Origin: Diploptera punctata | Lineage: Eukaryota; Arthropoda; Insecta; Blattodea; Blaberidae | DNA length: 64,000 nt | NCBI GenBank assembly: GCA_030220185.1 | Contig: JASPKZ010004955.1 | Location: 1,550,001 to 1,614,000, forward strand | Direction of reading: 5' to 3' | Part shown: positions 30,446 through 41,798 of the stretch, in pieces | How the letters are laid out: the number at the start of each line of letters is the position of its first letter | How positions within the stretch are numbered: position 1 is the first letter of the stretch | Notes under the pieces: model-generated | Seen by the model: the letters and a program-made list of their open reading frames with translations, nothing else | What the model was told of the DNA's origin: nothing | Databases searched by the model: none | Position numbers and translations under genes: made by a program

Positions 30446-31365
30446 ACATTTGCACCTCATGTGTGCATGTGGACAAATGGTAGAGTGGTTCATAATAACA
30501 ATAATTACACCGGCAGATAAAGAATAAATACAAACTTTTGCCCAGGCCCATAAAAGGCAAAGTTTAGTTCATCTTTGCTGTGTTGTCTCTCTAACATATA
30601 TAATTATAGATCACTGATAAACATTCAATCTATCTAGAAAGATATTCTTAATGCAAACAATTACAATAATAATGAGAGATATTAAATAGGAAGGCAATCT
30701 ACGTAAATTGAGTAAGCTTATACTTAGTAGGAACTTTGAACAAGGGTATCTAATACAAGCTTAAGTAATAGTAAGAAAACATATTTTCTTAAAACAAAGA
30801 TATTTAATTGATTAAGTCAGTTGAATAAAAAAAAAAAGATACTGTAAACATAACAATAATTCACAGACAGTATGGCTTCAAAAAGAACAATTGAAACAAT
30901 AATGATAACAAACAAAATTAATATACAATCTCAGTCATCAAAAATGAATAAATTGTAATATAAAAAGATAAAGTAATAACATACATGCGTACATACACTC
31001 ACACAGCCCAAATTAAATCCATATAACTTCTACAAGCTGTGGCTTCAACTTAAAGTTTTCTTCAGTCCGGCCACGGGCTAGGGTCCACCTCCAGGGTTCT
31101 CGGACTTGGAACGAAGGTGAGCTTCTCTGACTCGACTCTGGGCGATGACTAACTTTCCAGCCAGCCTTGTGTTTGAGAGTTCCAGAATAGAGGGGAAGTC
31201 GCACCATGCATAATCCACGGCGCACTAAGGAACGGGAAGGAAGGAGAGTGGATAGACATGGAGAGGAAAGCACTATTCATAAACCTTGAAGTATAACTCA
31301 GAAGCATAACATAACAGTTGCAATAAAAAAGTGCACTTTCGGTGCACGTTGTTGCAATGGTCCTC
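30446..31365. other. Unclassified insertion in the minisatellite
   Basis: About 920 bp unlike the satellite. It starts near GTGTGCATGTGGACAAATGG and ends near GCACGTTGTTGCAATGG, with GTGCACTTTCGGTGCAC, a small hairpin, close to the right end. The interior 31013-31273 has a GC-richer patch with an open minus-strand frame I do not recognise. No terminal repeats seen. Could be a solo LTR or a non-autonomous element. Confidence 0.5.
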
Positions 31366-32348
31366 TCTCTTGGACATGTTTACATCTCACCTCATTAATA
31401 TGATCCTCTCACCTGGGCATGTTTATGGCTAACCACATTAGTATGATCCTCTTACCTGTACATGTTTATACCTCACTTAGTAAATATGACTCTCTCACCT
31501 GGACTGTTTATTCCTCACCTCATTAATATTCCTTTCACCTGGACATGTTTACACCTCACCTCAATATGATCCTCTCACCTGAACATGTTTACACCTCACC
31601 TCATATAATATGATCCTCTCATCTGGACATGTTTATAGCTCATCTCATTAATATGTTTCTCTCACCTGGATATGATTACTTCTCAACTCATTGATATGAT
31701 CCTCTCAGCTGGACATGTTTACAGCTAATCTTGTTAATATGTTTCTCTCATGTGGACATGTTTACATCTCAGCACGTTAATATGTTCCTCTCACCTGGAC
31801 ATGTTTACATCTCAACTCGTTGATATGATCCTCTCAGCTGGATATGTTTATAGCTCATCTCGTTAATATGTTTCTCTCATGTGGACATGTTTACATCTCA
31901 ACACATTAATACGATCCTCTCACCCGGACATGTTTACATCTCAACTCATTGATATGATCGTCTCAGCTGGACATGTTTACAGCTCATCTCGTTAATTTGA
32001 TTCTTTCATGTGCACATCTTAACTCGTTGATATGATCTCTCACCTGGACATGTTTACATCTCAACTTGTTGATATGATCCTCACACCTGGACATGTTTAC
32101 ATCTCAACTTGTTGATACGAGCCTCGCATGTTTATACCTCACTTAGTAAATATGACTCTCTCAGCTGGATTGTTTACACCTCACTAATATAGTCCTGTCA
32201 TCTGGATATGTTTACAAACTCACCTCAATAGGATCCTCTCACCTGAACATGTTTACAGCTTAACTCAATATGATTCTCATCTGGACATGTTTATAGCTCA
32301 TCTCGTTAATACGTTCCTCTCACCTGGACATGTTTACATCTCAACTCA
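31366..32348. repeat. ~43-bp minisatellite, block 2
   Basis: Continues the array of block 1 with about 22 units. Variants differ in CTGGACATG/GTGGACATG and in whether TCATCTCGTT or TCAACTCGTT follows. Ends at the TTAA (32349-32352) used by the piggyBac-like element. Confidence 0.92.
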
Positions 32349-32579
32349 TTAACCCGTCAGCGTGGAGCGACGTGACATGTACGCAGGTTGAATTCTTCAC
32401 CAGATGCAGAACGACGTGACGTGTACGCTAGCTACACGCACTGCTTTAAACTGTTATTATGATCTTTGTGTTTACATTAACTATTTACCGTTTATATACA
32501 TTTTATGTAGACTTCAAAGTTTATTATATTATTTTTGGTCTGGACATCTTACCTCAATATTAATGTTGATTTGTTCTTG

Positions 32580-32613
32580 GACATGTTTCAAAACAATTCT
32601 GTTTTATCGTCAG
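32580..32613 (-). ncRNA. Hammerhead-like core, left arm of foldback 6
   Basis: Minus strand: CTGACGA, T, stem II AAAACA/TGTTTT with loop GAAT, GAAA, CATG, UC (GUC cleavage triplet). Stem II is entirely different from that of the otherwise similar PLE-A core yet pairs perfectly, which is compensatory change. Confidence 0.72.
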
Positions 32614-32677
32614 CTTTCCCAGACTGGTTTCATTTATGTTGCATTATGTTGCACCACCTGGAACCAGTCTGGGAAAG

Positions 32678-32711
32678 CTGACGATAAAACAGAATTGTTT
32701 TGAAACATGTC
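32678..32711 (+). ncRNA. Hammerhead-like core, right arm of foldback 6
   Basis: The same core as 32580-32613 on the other strand: CTGACGA, T, AAAACA/TGTTTT, GAAA, CATG, UC. All core residues intact. Transcription through the element from either side would give one sense hammerhead plus a long hairpin that could mask it. Confidence 0.72.
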
Positions 32712-33098
32712 CAAGAACAAATCAACATTAATATTGAGGTAAGATGTCCAGACCAAAAATAATATAATTAAAATAACCTCAAAATATAACTTCCTAAAAT
32801 TAAATATTCAAAGTTTATATTAGTGCATATATTAATCGATGACAGCCCTGAGTTACAAGTTAAAATAATTTTATATTTGCATTTATTCTTGTGGCCTCTG
32901 ACATTTTTCTTATATTTATAACTTTATAAAGGATTTGTTAGAAAAATAAATTCGCCTTTTTTTGTAGATTAGCTTGTCTATCAAATTGAATCTATTTTGA
33001 AATCTCTTCATTTTTAATAATAATGTCGCAAAATTCAATACATATAAAGGCCGAACAAAGTTATTTCCACTTTACGCTATAGTACAGGACGACAGTAA

Positions 33099-33099
<1 letters not shown>

Positions 33100-33129
<30 letters not shown>

Positions 33130-33130
33130 T
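33100..33130. repeat. (TA)n microsatellite
   Basis: About 15 TA units within the piggyBac-like element. Confidence 0.9.
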
Positions 33131-33198
33131 TCAATTGACGATATCCATACATTATGGAAACGTAGTTAGTCTACTATTATTCACTCAGTATATCTAAA

Positions 33199-33430
33199 AG
33201 GTAAAGTGGTCCATTACAGAACTTAGGAACTCCTTGGGATATTAGGAGGTCTATCTGACGGCCCATAACAAATATCTGGTACTCATTTCAGTTAGAGGCT
33301 GAGTCAACCCCGGGGTCACAGTGCCTCCTGAAGGTTTGGTTCAGTTTAAAAATCCTGATCCATCGGGACTCGAACCCTCGATCTTCCGGCATGTAGCATG
33401 TTGAACTTTCATGTCCACACCTCTGGTGAA
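33199..33430 (-). mobile_element. SINE family 1, copy b
   Basis: Matches copies at 10772 and 58087: ATATCTGGTACTCATTTCAG, TTAGAGGCTGAGTC, CCCCGGGGTCACAG, AGTTTAAAAATCCTGATCC and GGGACTCGAACCCTCGATCTT, a pol III B box on the minus strand (GATCGAGGGTTCGAGTCCC). Within the piggyBac-like element. Confidence 0.75.
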
Positions 33431-34113
33431 GCTAATAGTCATATATCATCAACTGGTTTCACCTTATAAACCAGAAGAAAGACATTGAAATTTAGGGTTG
33501 ATGAAGGTCTTTTAGCACAACAGGTCTCATGTGTAGAAAGACACATTTGGAGAAGGCTGCCCTCCCCTACAAGAAAGAAGGTCAACACATAGAAGCAATG
33601 TGTTTGTAATAAACATGAACAAAGTAAACACAAGGGGAAAAAATACACTTATTGGTGCCCGAGTGTCAAACAGCTGGTTTACGCTTGAAGATTTATCACA
33701 CCAATTTTTGAAGTTCATTCTGTTTTTTTTTTGAAGACCTTTCTCTTTGTGTAAATATTTCGTTGTGTTGTTAGGTAGAGACGGTTCTCTGAAGTCTTAA
33801 AAGAATTCCTAGTGCAATTCACTGTGCTACTTTTGTAAAAAACTTACAAAGAGGACCTACTTCAACTGTGGCACAACAATCATAAATAAGTCTGCACATG
33901 CAGAGATGTTACGTGAGAACCATAACAAATTTAATTAATTAAATCTTATATTAAGGGTTCACCATAAACGAATTGCAAAAACATTTAAATTACTCAAGAT
34001 ATTTCCATTTAAATGTGTTATTGGAATACTGGCACTGAACGGCTGGGTTTAAATACCCGTGATTCTCCTCCCGCATTGCCGGCCATTTAACTCCACCTGC
34101 TCTGAAGGGTTAA

Positions 34114-34406
34114 TATGATCCTCTCATCTGGACATGTTTATAGCCTAACTAATTAAAATGTTTCTCTCGCCTGGACATATTTATATCTCAACTCGTTAAT
34201 ATGATCCTCTCATCTGGACATGTTTATAGCTCATCTCGTTAATATGTTCCTCTCACCTGGACATGTTTACATCTCAACTCATTAATATGATCCTCTCATC
34301 TGGACATGTTTATAGCTTAACTAATTAAAATATTCCTCTCACCTGGACATATTTACATCTGAACTCGTTAAAATTATTCTCTCATCTGGACATGTTTATA
34401 GCTCAT
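34114..34406. repeat. ~43-bp minisatellite, block 3
   Basis: About 7 units with CTCATCTGGACATGTTTATAG and AATTAAAATGTTCCTCTC variants. Interrupted at 34407 by a LINE fragment. Confidence 0.92.
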
Positions 34407-35073
34407 TATCATCATCATCTAGTACATTCACGAATTTAGGCCATTTGTTGACCTGTTTCGGCCTCAAGAGAAAACACCATCCAAAAGTCTTTTGAGTGGA
34501 TGTTCTGGTCTTCTTCTTCCTGCAGGTTGATATCTTAACATTTATTTGGGTATCCTGTGATCTTCCATTCGATGAATGTGTTGTATCCATCTTGACTTAT
34601 AATCAGAAATTTTGTTTTCTAAAGGTTCCATGTGTAATTCTTCTAAGATGTCTTCATTTTTTTTTTGTTTTTTAGTAGTGTCTATCCTACAGTCCTCCGA
34701 AGGTATTTCATTTCAGCAGTTCTAAGTCTCTGTATATCCTTCTGTTTAAACGTCCATACTTTGCTACCATGCAAAAGAGCCAGTGTTTTATACACTTTTA
34801 GTCTTGAATGTTTTTGGACTAACTGTGGCTTGAAGATAGAATTTATTAACTCTAAAATTCTTTAAAATTTTGATATTTTTGCATTTATATCCTTTTCTTC
34901 TTCATATGAGATATTGCATCGTAGATATATAAAATTATTCACCTGCTCCAAAATTTTATTGTCCAATAAAGTTTTACTTCTGACAAGATCTACACCTTGA
35001 AATGCCATAATTTTTGTTTTCTCTGTAGATATCTTGAATTCATATTCTTATGTAATTTTGTTAAGTTCGTACA
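34407..35073 (-). mobile_element. LINE 3'-end fragment in the minisatellite
   Basis: Bounded by an 18-bp duplication GACATGTTTATAGCTCAT at 34389-34406 and 35074-35091. The minus strand shows RT C-terminal pieces including a region around 35020-34900 and STQKTFGWCFLLRPKQ near the end, and its 3' end has an ATC-rich tail (34408-34420). Heavily 5' truncated. Related to the LINE C type of 3' end by layout, but a different family. Confidence 0.82.
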
Positions 35074-37435
35074 GACATGTTTATAGCTCATCTCGTTAAT
35101 ATGTTCCTCTCACCTGGACATGTTTATAGCTTAACTAATTAAAATGTTCCTCTCACCTGGACATAACATCTCAACTCATAATATGATCCTCTCATCTTGA
35201 CATGTTTATAGCTCATCTCGTTAATATGTTCCTCTCACCTGGACATGTTTACATCTCAACTCATTAATATGATCCTCTCACATGGGCATGTTTATGTCCC
35301 AAATTGTTAATATGATCCTCTCATCTGGATATGTTTACATATCAACTTGTTAATATGATCCTCTCATCTGGACATGTTTACATTTCAACTTGTTAATATG
35401 ATCCTCTCATCTGGACATATTTACATCTCAACTTGTTAATATGATCCTCTCATCTGGACATGTTTACATCTCAACTTGTTAATATGATCCTCTCATCTGG
35501 ACATGTTTATATCTCAACTTGTTAATATTATCCTCTCATCTGGACATGTTTACAACTCAACTTGTTAATATGATCATCTCATCTGGACATGCTTACATCT
35601 CAACTTCTTAATATGATCCTCTCGTCTGGACATGTTTACATCTCAACTTCTTAATACAATCCTCTCATCTGGACATGTTTACATCTCAACTTGTTAATAT
35701 GATCCTCTCATCTGGACATGTTTACATCTGAACTTGTTAATATTATCCTCTCATCTGGACATGTTTATAGCTCATCTCATTAATATGATCCTCTAAACTG
35801 GACATGTTTACATCTCACCTCATTAATGTAATCCTCTCTCATGCAGACATTTTTACACTTCACCTCGTTAATATTATTCTTCCACCTGAACATGTTCATA
35901 CCTCACCTGTTTAATATGATCCTCTCACCTCAACATTTTTACACCTCATCCCATAAAATATCTTGTCACCCAAACATTTGAACACCTAACATCATTAATA
36001 TTATCCTCTCACCTTGTCATGTTTACACCTTACCTCATTAATATGAATCTCACACCTGGAAATATTTACTCCTTACCTGGTTAATATGACTATTCACCTG
36101 GACATGTTTATACCTCACCTCGTTAATATGATCCTCTCACCTGGACATGTTTAGCTCACCTTGTTAAAATGATCCTCTCAGTTGGTCATGTTTACATCTC
36201 ACCTCTTTAATATGATCCTCTCACCAGGACATGTTTACGACTAACCTCGTTAGTATGATCCTCTTACCTGGACATGTTTATACTTCACTTAGTAAATATG
36301 ACTCTCTCACCTGCACTGTTTACACCTCACTAGTCCTGTCATCTGGATATGTTTACAACTCACCTCAATATGATCCTCTCACCTCAACATGTTTACAGCT
36401 CAACTCAATATGATTCTCATCTGGACATGTTTATAGCTCATCTCGTTAATATGTTCCTCTCACCTGGACATGTACATCTCAACTCATTAATATGATCCTC
36501 TCATCGGGGCATGTTTATAGCTTAACTAATTAAAATGTTCCTCTCACCTGGACATATTTACATCTCAACTCGTTAATATGATCCTCTCATCCAGGGCTCA
36601 TCTCGTTAATATGTTCCTCTCACATGGACATGTTTACATCTCAACTCGTTAATATGATCCTCTCACGTGGTCATGTTTATGTCCCTACTTGTTAATATGA
36701 TCCTCTCATCTGGATATGTTTACATATCAACTTGTTAACATGATCCTTTCATCTGGACATGTTTACATCTCAACTTGTTAATATGATCCTCTCATCTGGA
36801 ACTGTTTACATCTCAACTTGTTAATATGATCCTCTTATCTGGACATGTTTATAGCTCAATTTGTTAATATGATCCTCTCATCTGGACATGTTTACATCTC
36901 AACTTGTTAATATGATCCTCTCATCTGGACATGTTTACATCTCAATTGTTAATATTATCCTCTCATCTAGACATGTTTACATCTCAACTTGTTAATATGG
37001 TCTGCTTATCTGGATATGTTTACATCTCAATTTGTTAATATGATCCTCTCATCTGGACATGTTTATAGCTCGTCTCATTAATATGATCCTCTCACCTGGA
37101 CATGTTTACATCTCGCCTTATTAATATAATCCTCTCTCATGCGGATATTTTTACATTTCACCTAGTTAATATTATTCTTTCACCTTGTCATGTTTATATC
37201 TCACCTCTTTAATATGATCCTCTCACCTCAACATTTTTACACCTTACCACATAAAATATCTTGTTACCCAAACATTTGTACACCTAACCTCGTTAATACC
37301 ATCCTCTCACCTTGTCATATTTACACCTCACCTCATCAATATGAATCTCACACCTAGAAATATTTACTCCTTTCCTGATTAATATGACTATTCACCTGGA
37401 CATGTGTATACCCCATCTCATTAATATGATCCATA
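35074..37435. repeat. ~43-bp minisatellite, block 4
   Basis: The longest block, about 55 units. Between 35330 and 35760 the unit is very regular: GATCCTCTCATCTGGACATG, TTTACATCTCAACTTGTTAATAT (43 bp), repeated about ten times with few changes, a recent homogenised core. Toward the right end units decay. A higher-order pattern is suggested by a second similar stretch at 36440-37080. Confidence 0.95.
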
Positions 37436-37598
37436 TTATGGAGATCATCATTCCTATTCTCAAATAATATCAAATGGAATTTACTTGTAAATAGGTTAAT
37501 GCAATTTATTTAACTTTTACAGGAGTTAATCACTATGAGGTTTAATTTATGGTAAAATCAAATGTTTCTTACCTCTCCTCATACAAATCTTCTAAGTA

Positions 37599-37635
37599 GA
37601 TCGCGATTTCGAGACCATAATGGTCTCATCTTTAG
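37599..37635 (-). ncRNA. Hammerhead-like core, left arm of foldback 7
   Basis: Minus strand: CTAAAGA (G to A in the core), T, stem II GAGACC/GGTCTC with loop ATTAT, GAAA, TCGCGA (6-bp self-complementary), UC. AGTA before and TACT after the cleavage point can pair as stem I. The core change would be expected to reduce activity. Confidence 0.6.
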
Positions 37636-37782
37636 TACTATTTTGGCAACTGATGTTATGTCAATCGAAAAAACCCTTCTTCTTCCCTCTGTTGGTGGAC
37701 CAATGAACCTCTGGATCAGGTCAGAATTTGCAGGAATTTCGAATTTCTTCCGATCGACATAACATCAGTCTGCAAAATAGTA

Positions 37783-37819
37783 CTGAAGATGAGACCATTA
37801 TGGTCTCGAAATCGCGATC
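37783..37819 (+). ncRNA. Hammerhead-like core, right arm of foldback 7
   Basis: CTGAAGA, T, GAGACC/GGTCTC with loop ATTAT, GAAA, TCGCGA, UC, with a 4-bp stem I AGTA/TACT. All consensus core positions are met, with AUC as cleavage triplet. The best single candidate in the window for a functional hammerhead, most likely acting as a dimer through TCGCGA. Confidence 0.78.
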
Positions 37820-38147
37820 TACTTAGAAGATTTGTATGAGGAGAGGTAGGAAACATTTGATTTTACCATATTGTAATTTAGTTGAGGGTCTTTCGACCCT
37901 GATGGTATTAGAGTACTCGAAGCCTAGGGGTTCATTTCTCCTTCCTTCCTATACCTACTTTCTCTCTATGGGTGACGTAACCACCACATGTGGTGCCTAC
38001 TACTAAACGGTTACAACTAGTTTATTGTACTCCAGTACAAACATGAAGCCTTGGAAAAAGAAATACAAATCCGGAGGTTAAATAGTCCCCCATTCGGATC
38101 TCCGGACGGGGACCTTTCTTCAAGGAAACAAATATACCAAACCAAAC

Positions 38148-39656
38148 TTGATCAAAATCCTCCAGTGGAATACTGGAGGACTATCACAAGCTAAAAAGAC
38201 TGAACTTACAAAAATGCTATCTGACCACCAAATTGATGTATTCACAATTCAAGAAGCAAATCTCACACAGGAACAGTTACAATATTACCACTTCAAGGAT
38301 TTTACTGTTCACATACTTCCTAAAGGACGACAAATAAGCAGTGGTATTTTAGTTGGAATTCGAACACACATGACTTCGTCCGTTCAAATTATCAAAGAAA
38401 TGGGCACTGTAGACAAAATTGAAATAATTAAAATTAACGTATGGATAAATAAATCTCAGTACAATATATATTCAATTTATAATCCACCAAATAACTCCCC
38501 TAATCTTGAACATATTACAATAAACCCAAATACAATTATAATGGGAGATTTTAATGCCCATTCACGACGATGGGGCTATACCAAATCTAATAATGCAGGG
38601 AAAATTGTAGAAGACTTATTAAATTCAACACCCATAGAAATAATACACAACAAAGAGGATCCTCCAACATATATACATTACTCTGGTTCAGGAACTAATC
38701 CTGACTTACTCTTTGTATCTTCTAATTTATACTCCAAAACCAAAAAACAAATTGTAGAAGATCCTGGCTCAGGACATAGAGCCATCATTGCTACTATTCA
38801 ACTGGGGAATAACAACTTACTTCCAATGCATCTTAAACCCAGGTGGAACTTCAAAAAAGCCAATTGGAAACTGTACACAGACGAACTGGAAACCAAATTT
38901 GAAAACCCTTTAAACGAATCACTTCAGTCAGATCAAATTAACAAATCTATATGCAAAATAATATTAAAAACAGCAAAAAAATATATACCACGAGGAATAG
39001 TTAAAAACTACAAACCCTTCTGGAATTCAAAATTAGAAAGAATGAAAATAGACCGAGACCTCGCTAGAAATAAAGCAGAAAAAACAAAAGACCCAAAAGA
39101 TGTACAAAATTGGAGAAAACTGTGCGCACAACTCAAAAAAGAAATTAACAGCAATAAAAGAGAAAATTTTAATAACTTCCTCCAAAAAATGGATTATAGG
39201 AAAGATGGCCAGAAAGCATATAGATTTGTACACAATATACAAAATAAAAAAGAACGGCAAAAAACACCATTTATCCACAACAACAAACAGATTACAAATG
39301 AAAGTGAAATAGCCAACAAATTCAACAAACACTATGCTAACACCTATACTTTGTCCTCAGAGAACAAAAAGGAACAAAAAACAATAAAAGAGAACCTAAA
39401 AAATTACATAAAATCAACAAGCAGTACAAAAGATAATATTTTTAATAAGAATTTCAACATTAAAGAGTTAAACATAGCCATTAATAGTTTAAAATCAAAC
39501 AAATCTCCAGGAGCAGATAATATACATGCAGAATTTCTCAAACACCTTGGCAATAAAGCCAAAACTCAATTGCTCTCCCTTTATAATCTTTCTTGGAACA
39601 CAAAAGTTCCTGATGATTGGAAAAAAGTTATTATAATAATAAATAATATATTTTGA
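38148..39656 (+). pseudogene. LINE E endonuclease and RT N-terminus
   Basis: 502 residues from MIKILQWNTGGL (the N-terminal strand with the metal-binding N). IQEANL (catalytic E), YNPPNN, IIMGDFNAHSRRWGYTKSN, GSGTNPDLLFVSS and GSGHRAIIA (catalytic SGH, in place of SDH) complete the apurinic-type endonuclease. From about residue 440, INSLKSNKSPGADNIHAEFL and VPDDWKKV begin the RT. The frame ends at 39656 where IIIP should continue; a frameshift in an ATAATA run explains the break. The downstream reading KSTNTFSNYRPIAL is visible in the next frame. Confidence 0.92.
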
Positions 39657-41798
39657 AAACAAAAAAATCAACAAATACTTTTTCAAATTATCGCCCAATA
39701 GCACTAACTAGTGTAATTGTTAAAACTATGGAAAAAATGATTTCAAATCGATTAAATTGGTATTTAGAAACCAATAATTTACTTTCACCCAATCAAGCTG
39801 GATTTAGAGAATTATAATCAACAAATTGTACACCTAAGTCAAGCTATTAAAGACAGTTTCAACAGAAAAGAAGACACTCTGGCAATGTTCGTTGATTTCC
39901 AAGGAGCATATGACTCTATTTGGAGATATAAATTATTAGAAAAAATGCAGACTTTAGGCATTCAAGGGAATATGCTACTCTGGATCAGCAATTTTCTCAT
40001 CCAACGGTTCATCGCTACAAAGTATAATAATCACCTCTCTAAATACCAACAAACACATCGAGGTTTACCACAGGGTTCTGTACTCAGTACCATTCTCTTC
40101 AATATCTACATTAATGATCTACCTAAGCATATAGAAAAGCTCCAAACAAAAACCCTACTTTTTGCTGATGATGTTGTAATATGGGTCTCCAAACCGAAAA
40201 ACCAAAGTCAACAATTAATAACCATAGCCCAACAATCACTAATACAGTTAGAGAATTGGACATCCCAGAACTTAATGAAGATAAATATACAGAAAACAAA
40301 TTATCAACTATTTACATTAAGAAAGAAACCACTACCCATCACTCTGAAATTGGAGGGTGAATTATTAACTCAAACACATGAAGCAAAATATTTAGGAATA
40401 ACTCTGGACACAAAATTAACATGGAAGAAACACATGGAGAATATATGTACAAAGATAGAAACAAGGTTACCATTATTAAAACGATTAGCAGGGAAAAAGT
40501 GGGGTTGCAACACACAAACCCTAAACACCTTCTACCAAATGTACATAAAACCTGTACTTCAATATTGTGAAGAAATCCTAGTAACTACTAAAGTGGAAAA
40601 ACTTAATAAATTGCAGAACCAAATCCTCCGTCTGATAACAGGAGCCGTTAAAACAACACCAATCACTGCCATGCAAATCTTAACAAATAACCCAAACATA
40701 GCATCTGAAATTGAGAAAACAGCAGTCACACAGTATGAAAAATTTTTAAGGCTACCCCATAATAACTGGACCCAAAGAAAACCACAAGTATGTTTAAAAT
40801 CTCAGCAAAGCTTCCTAAGCATTGTACAAGAAATCAAACAGAAATTGCAACTTCCACATTCAAAAGAAAATATGCAGATGAGAAACAACCCTCTAGAATT
40901 TTTGGAAATCGAATATAACCTTCATTTAACAGAAGACATCAAGAAATCTGAAACTCCTCCATATATTTTAAAACAAATGTCACTGGAAATAATAAATCTA
41001 AGATACCCAGCTCCTGAATGGATACATATTTTTACAGATGGCTCCAGCCTACCAAATGACGGTGGCACTGGTGCTGGTGCAGTATGTCCACTTTTTTCCT
41101 TTTATCGTAAACTAAACACAAATTCAACAAACTTTGATGGCAAAATTCTAGCAATTTTCTTAAGTTTACAAAATCTTTTATATCACATCCAAAAATTTAC
41201 AAAAGTTGTAATTCTATGTGACTCCAAAGCAGCCATTCTTGCTATAACACGAGACACAACACCCAAAAGCATCAAAATTATCGAATGTCACAAAATGATA
41301 AAACAGTTATCCCATCTACATAAAAAAGTTGTACTTCAATGGATTCCGGCCCATTGTGGAGTGACAGGCAATGAAATAGCCGATTTTCTAGCCAAGAAGG
41401 GTAGCAAAATTGTTTCAAACCCAACTTCTACTCCAGTTTCCTTTCACTCTATCAAAAGAATTATCTCAAATAAATACATCAATAAACTTAGAGAAGAATA
41501 CACCACCAAAACATCTGGAAAGGAATGGGAAAATCTACAAGCTTATGACATTACTACATTACAAAGAAAATCTGCAGTAGCAACATTCAGGCTCCTAACG
41601 GGACATGACTGCTTGAATAAACACCTACACAGAATTGGCATAACAGATTCACCTAAATGCCCTTTTTGCAATTTAAATGAAGATATGGAAAGAAACCATC
41701 TCCTCTGTTGTCCAGCTTTTGTAGAAGAGACCAGCCTTTCTGCTAAATGTTGGAGTGCAAGAGAGCGAATGATTTCATTACCAAGTGCTCGACATTAG
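39657..41798 (+). pseudogene. LINE E reverse transcriptase, RNase H and zinc cluster
   Basis: 39660-39815 reads YRPIALTSVIVKTMEKMISN and SPNQAGFRE before a second frameshift. From 39885: AMFVDFQGAYDSIWRYKLL (motif A), RGLPQGSVLSTILFNIYIND (B) and KTLLFADDVVIWV (catalytic C) in the first 100 residues. RNase H lies at about residues 380-510: HIFTDGSSLPN, ILCDSKAAIL and VVLQWIPAHCGVTGNEIAD. A cysteine-histidine cluster (CPFC, then HLLCC) lies near the end. The 637-residue frame is intact. It makes the cDNA by target-primed synthesis. Confidence 0.93.

Larger units (their letters stand above)
32524..32806. mobile_element. Foldback element 6 with 11-bp target duplication
   Basis: Flanked by TTCAAAGTTTA at 32513-32523 and 32807-32817. 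Two arms of about 120 bp pair around a centre near 32648. The right side extends further, with AACCTCAAAATATAACTTCCT, the complement of the box at the start of PLE-A. The arms closely match the PLE-A terminal repeat (TCTTACCTCAATATTAATG). A hammerhead core is present in both arms. Confidence 0.88.
32353..34109. mobile_element. piggyBac-like non-autonomous element
   Basis: TTAA at 32349-32352 and 34110-34113 flanks ends CCCGTCAG and its near complement CTGAAGGG; TTAA duplication with CCC...GGG ends is the piggyBac signature. A subterminal repeat ACGACGTGACGTGTACGC / GCGACGTGACATGTACGC occurs twice near the left end (32368, 32411). There is no transposase. Removal of the element rejoins the minisatellite in phase. 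It contains a foldback (32524-32806) and SINE 1 copy b. Confidence 0.8.
37520..37874. mobile_element. Foldback element 7
   Basis: The AGTTAATCACTATGAGGTTTAA box (37524) is followed by arms from about 37551 that pair with 37750-37870; the loop is about 85 bp. Arms carry CTTACCTCTCCTCATAC. No precise target duplication recovered, because a LINE inserted at 37887. Contains two intact hammerhead-like cores, one on each strand. Confidence 0.82.

Noticed and set aside
31013..31273. Small gene in the satellite insert
   Set aside because: An 86-codon frame in a GC-richer patch with no motif or splice context; probably incidental.
30021..37435. Regular repeats with variable sequence resembling a CRISPR array
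   Set aside because: Units are contiguous with no unique spacers, the period varies, and the context is an insect intron. A minisatellite explains it.
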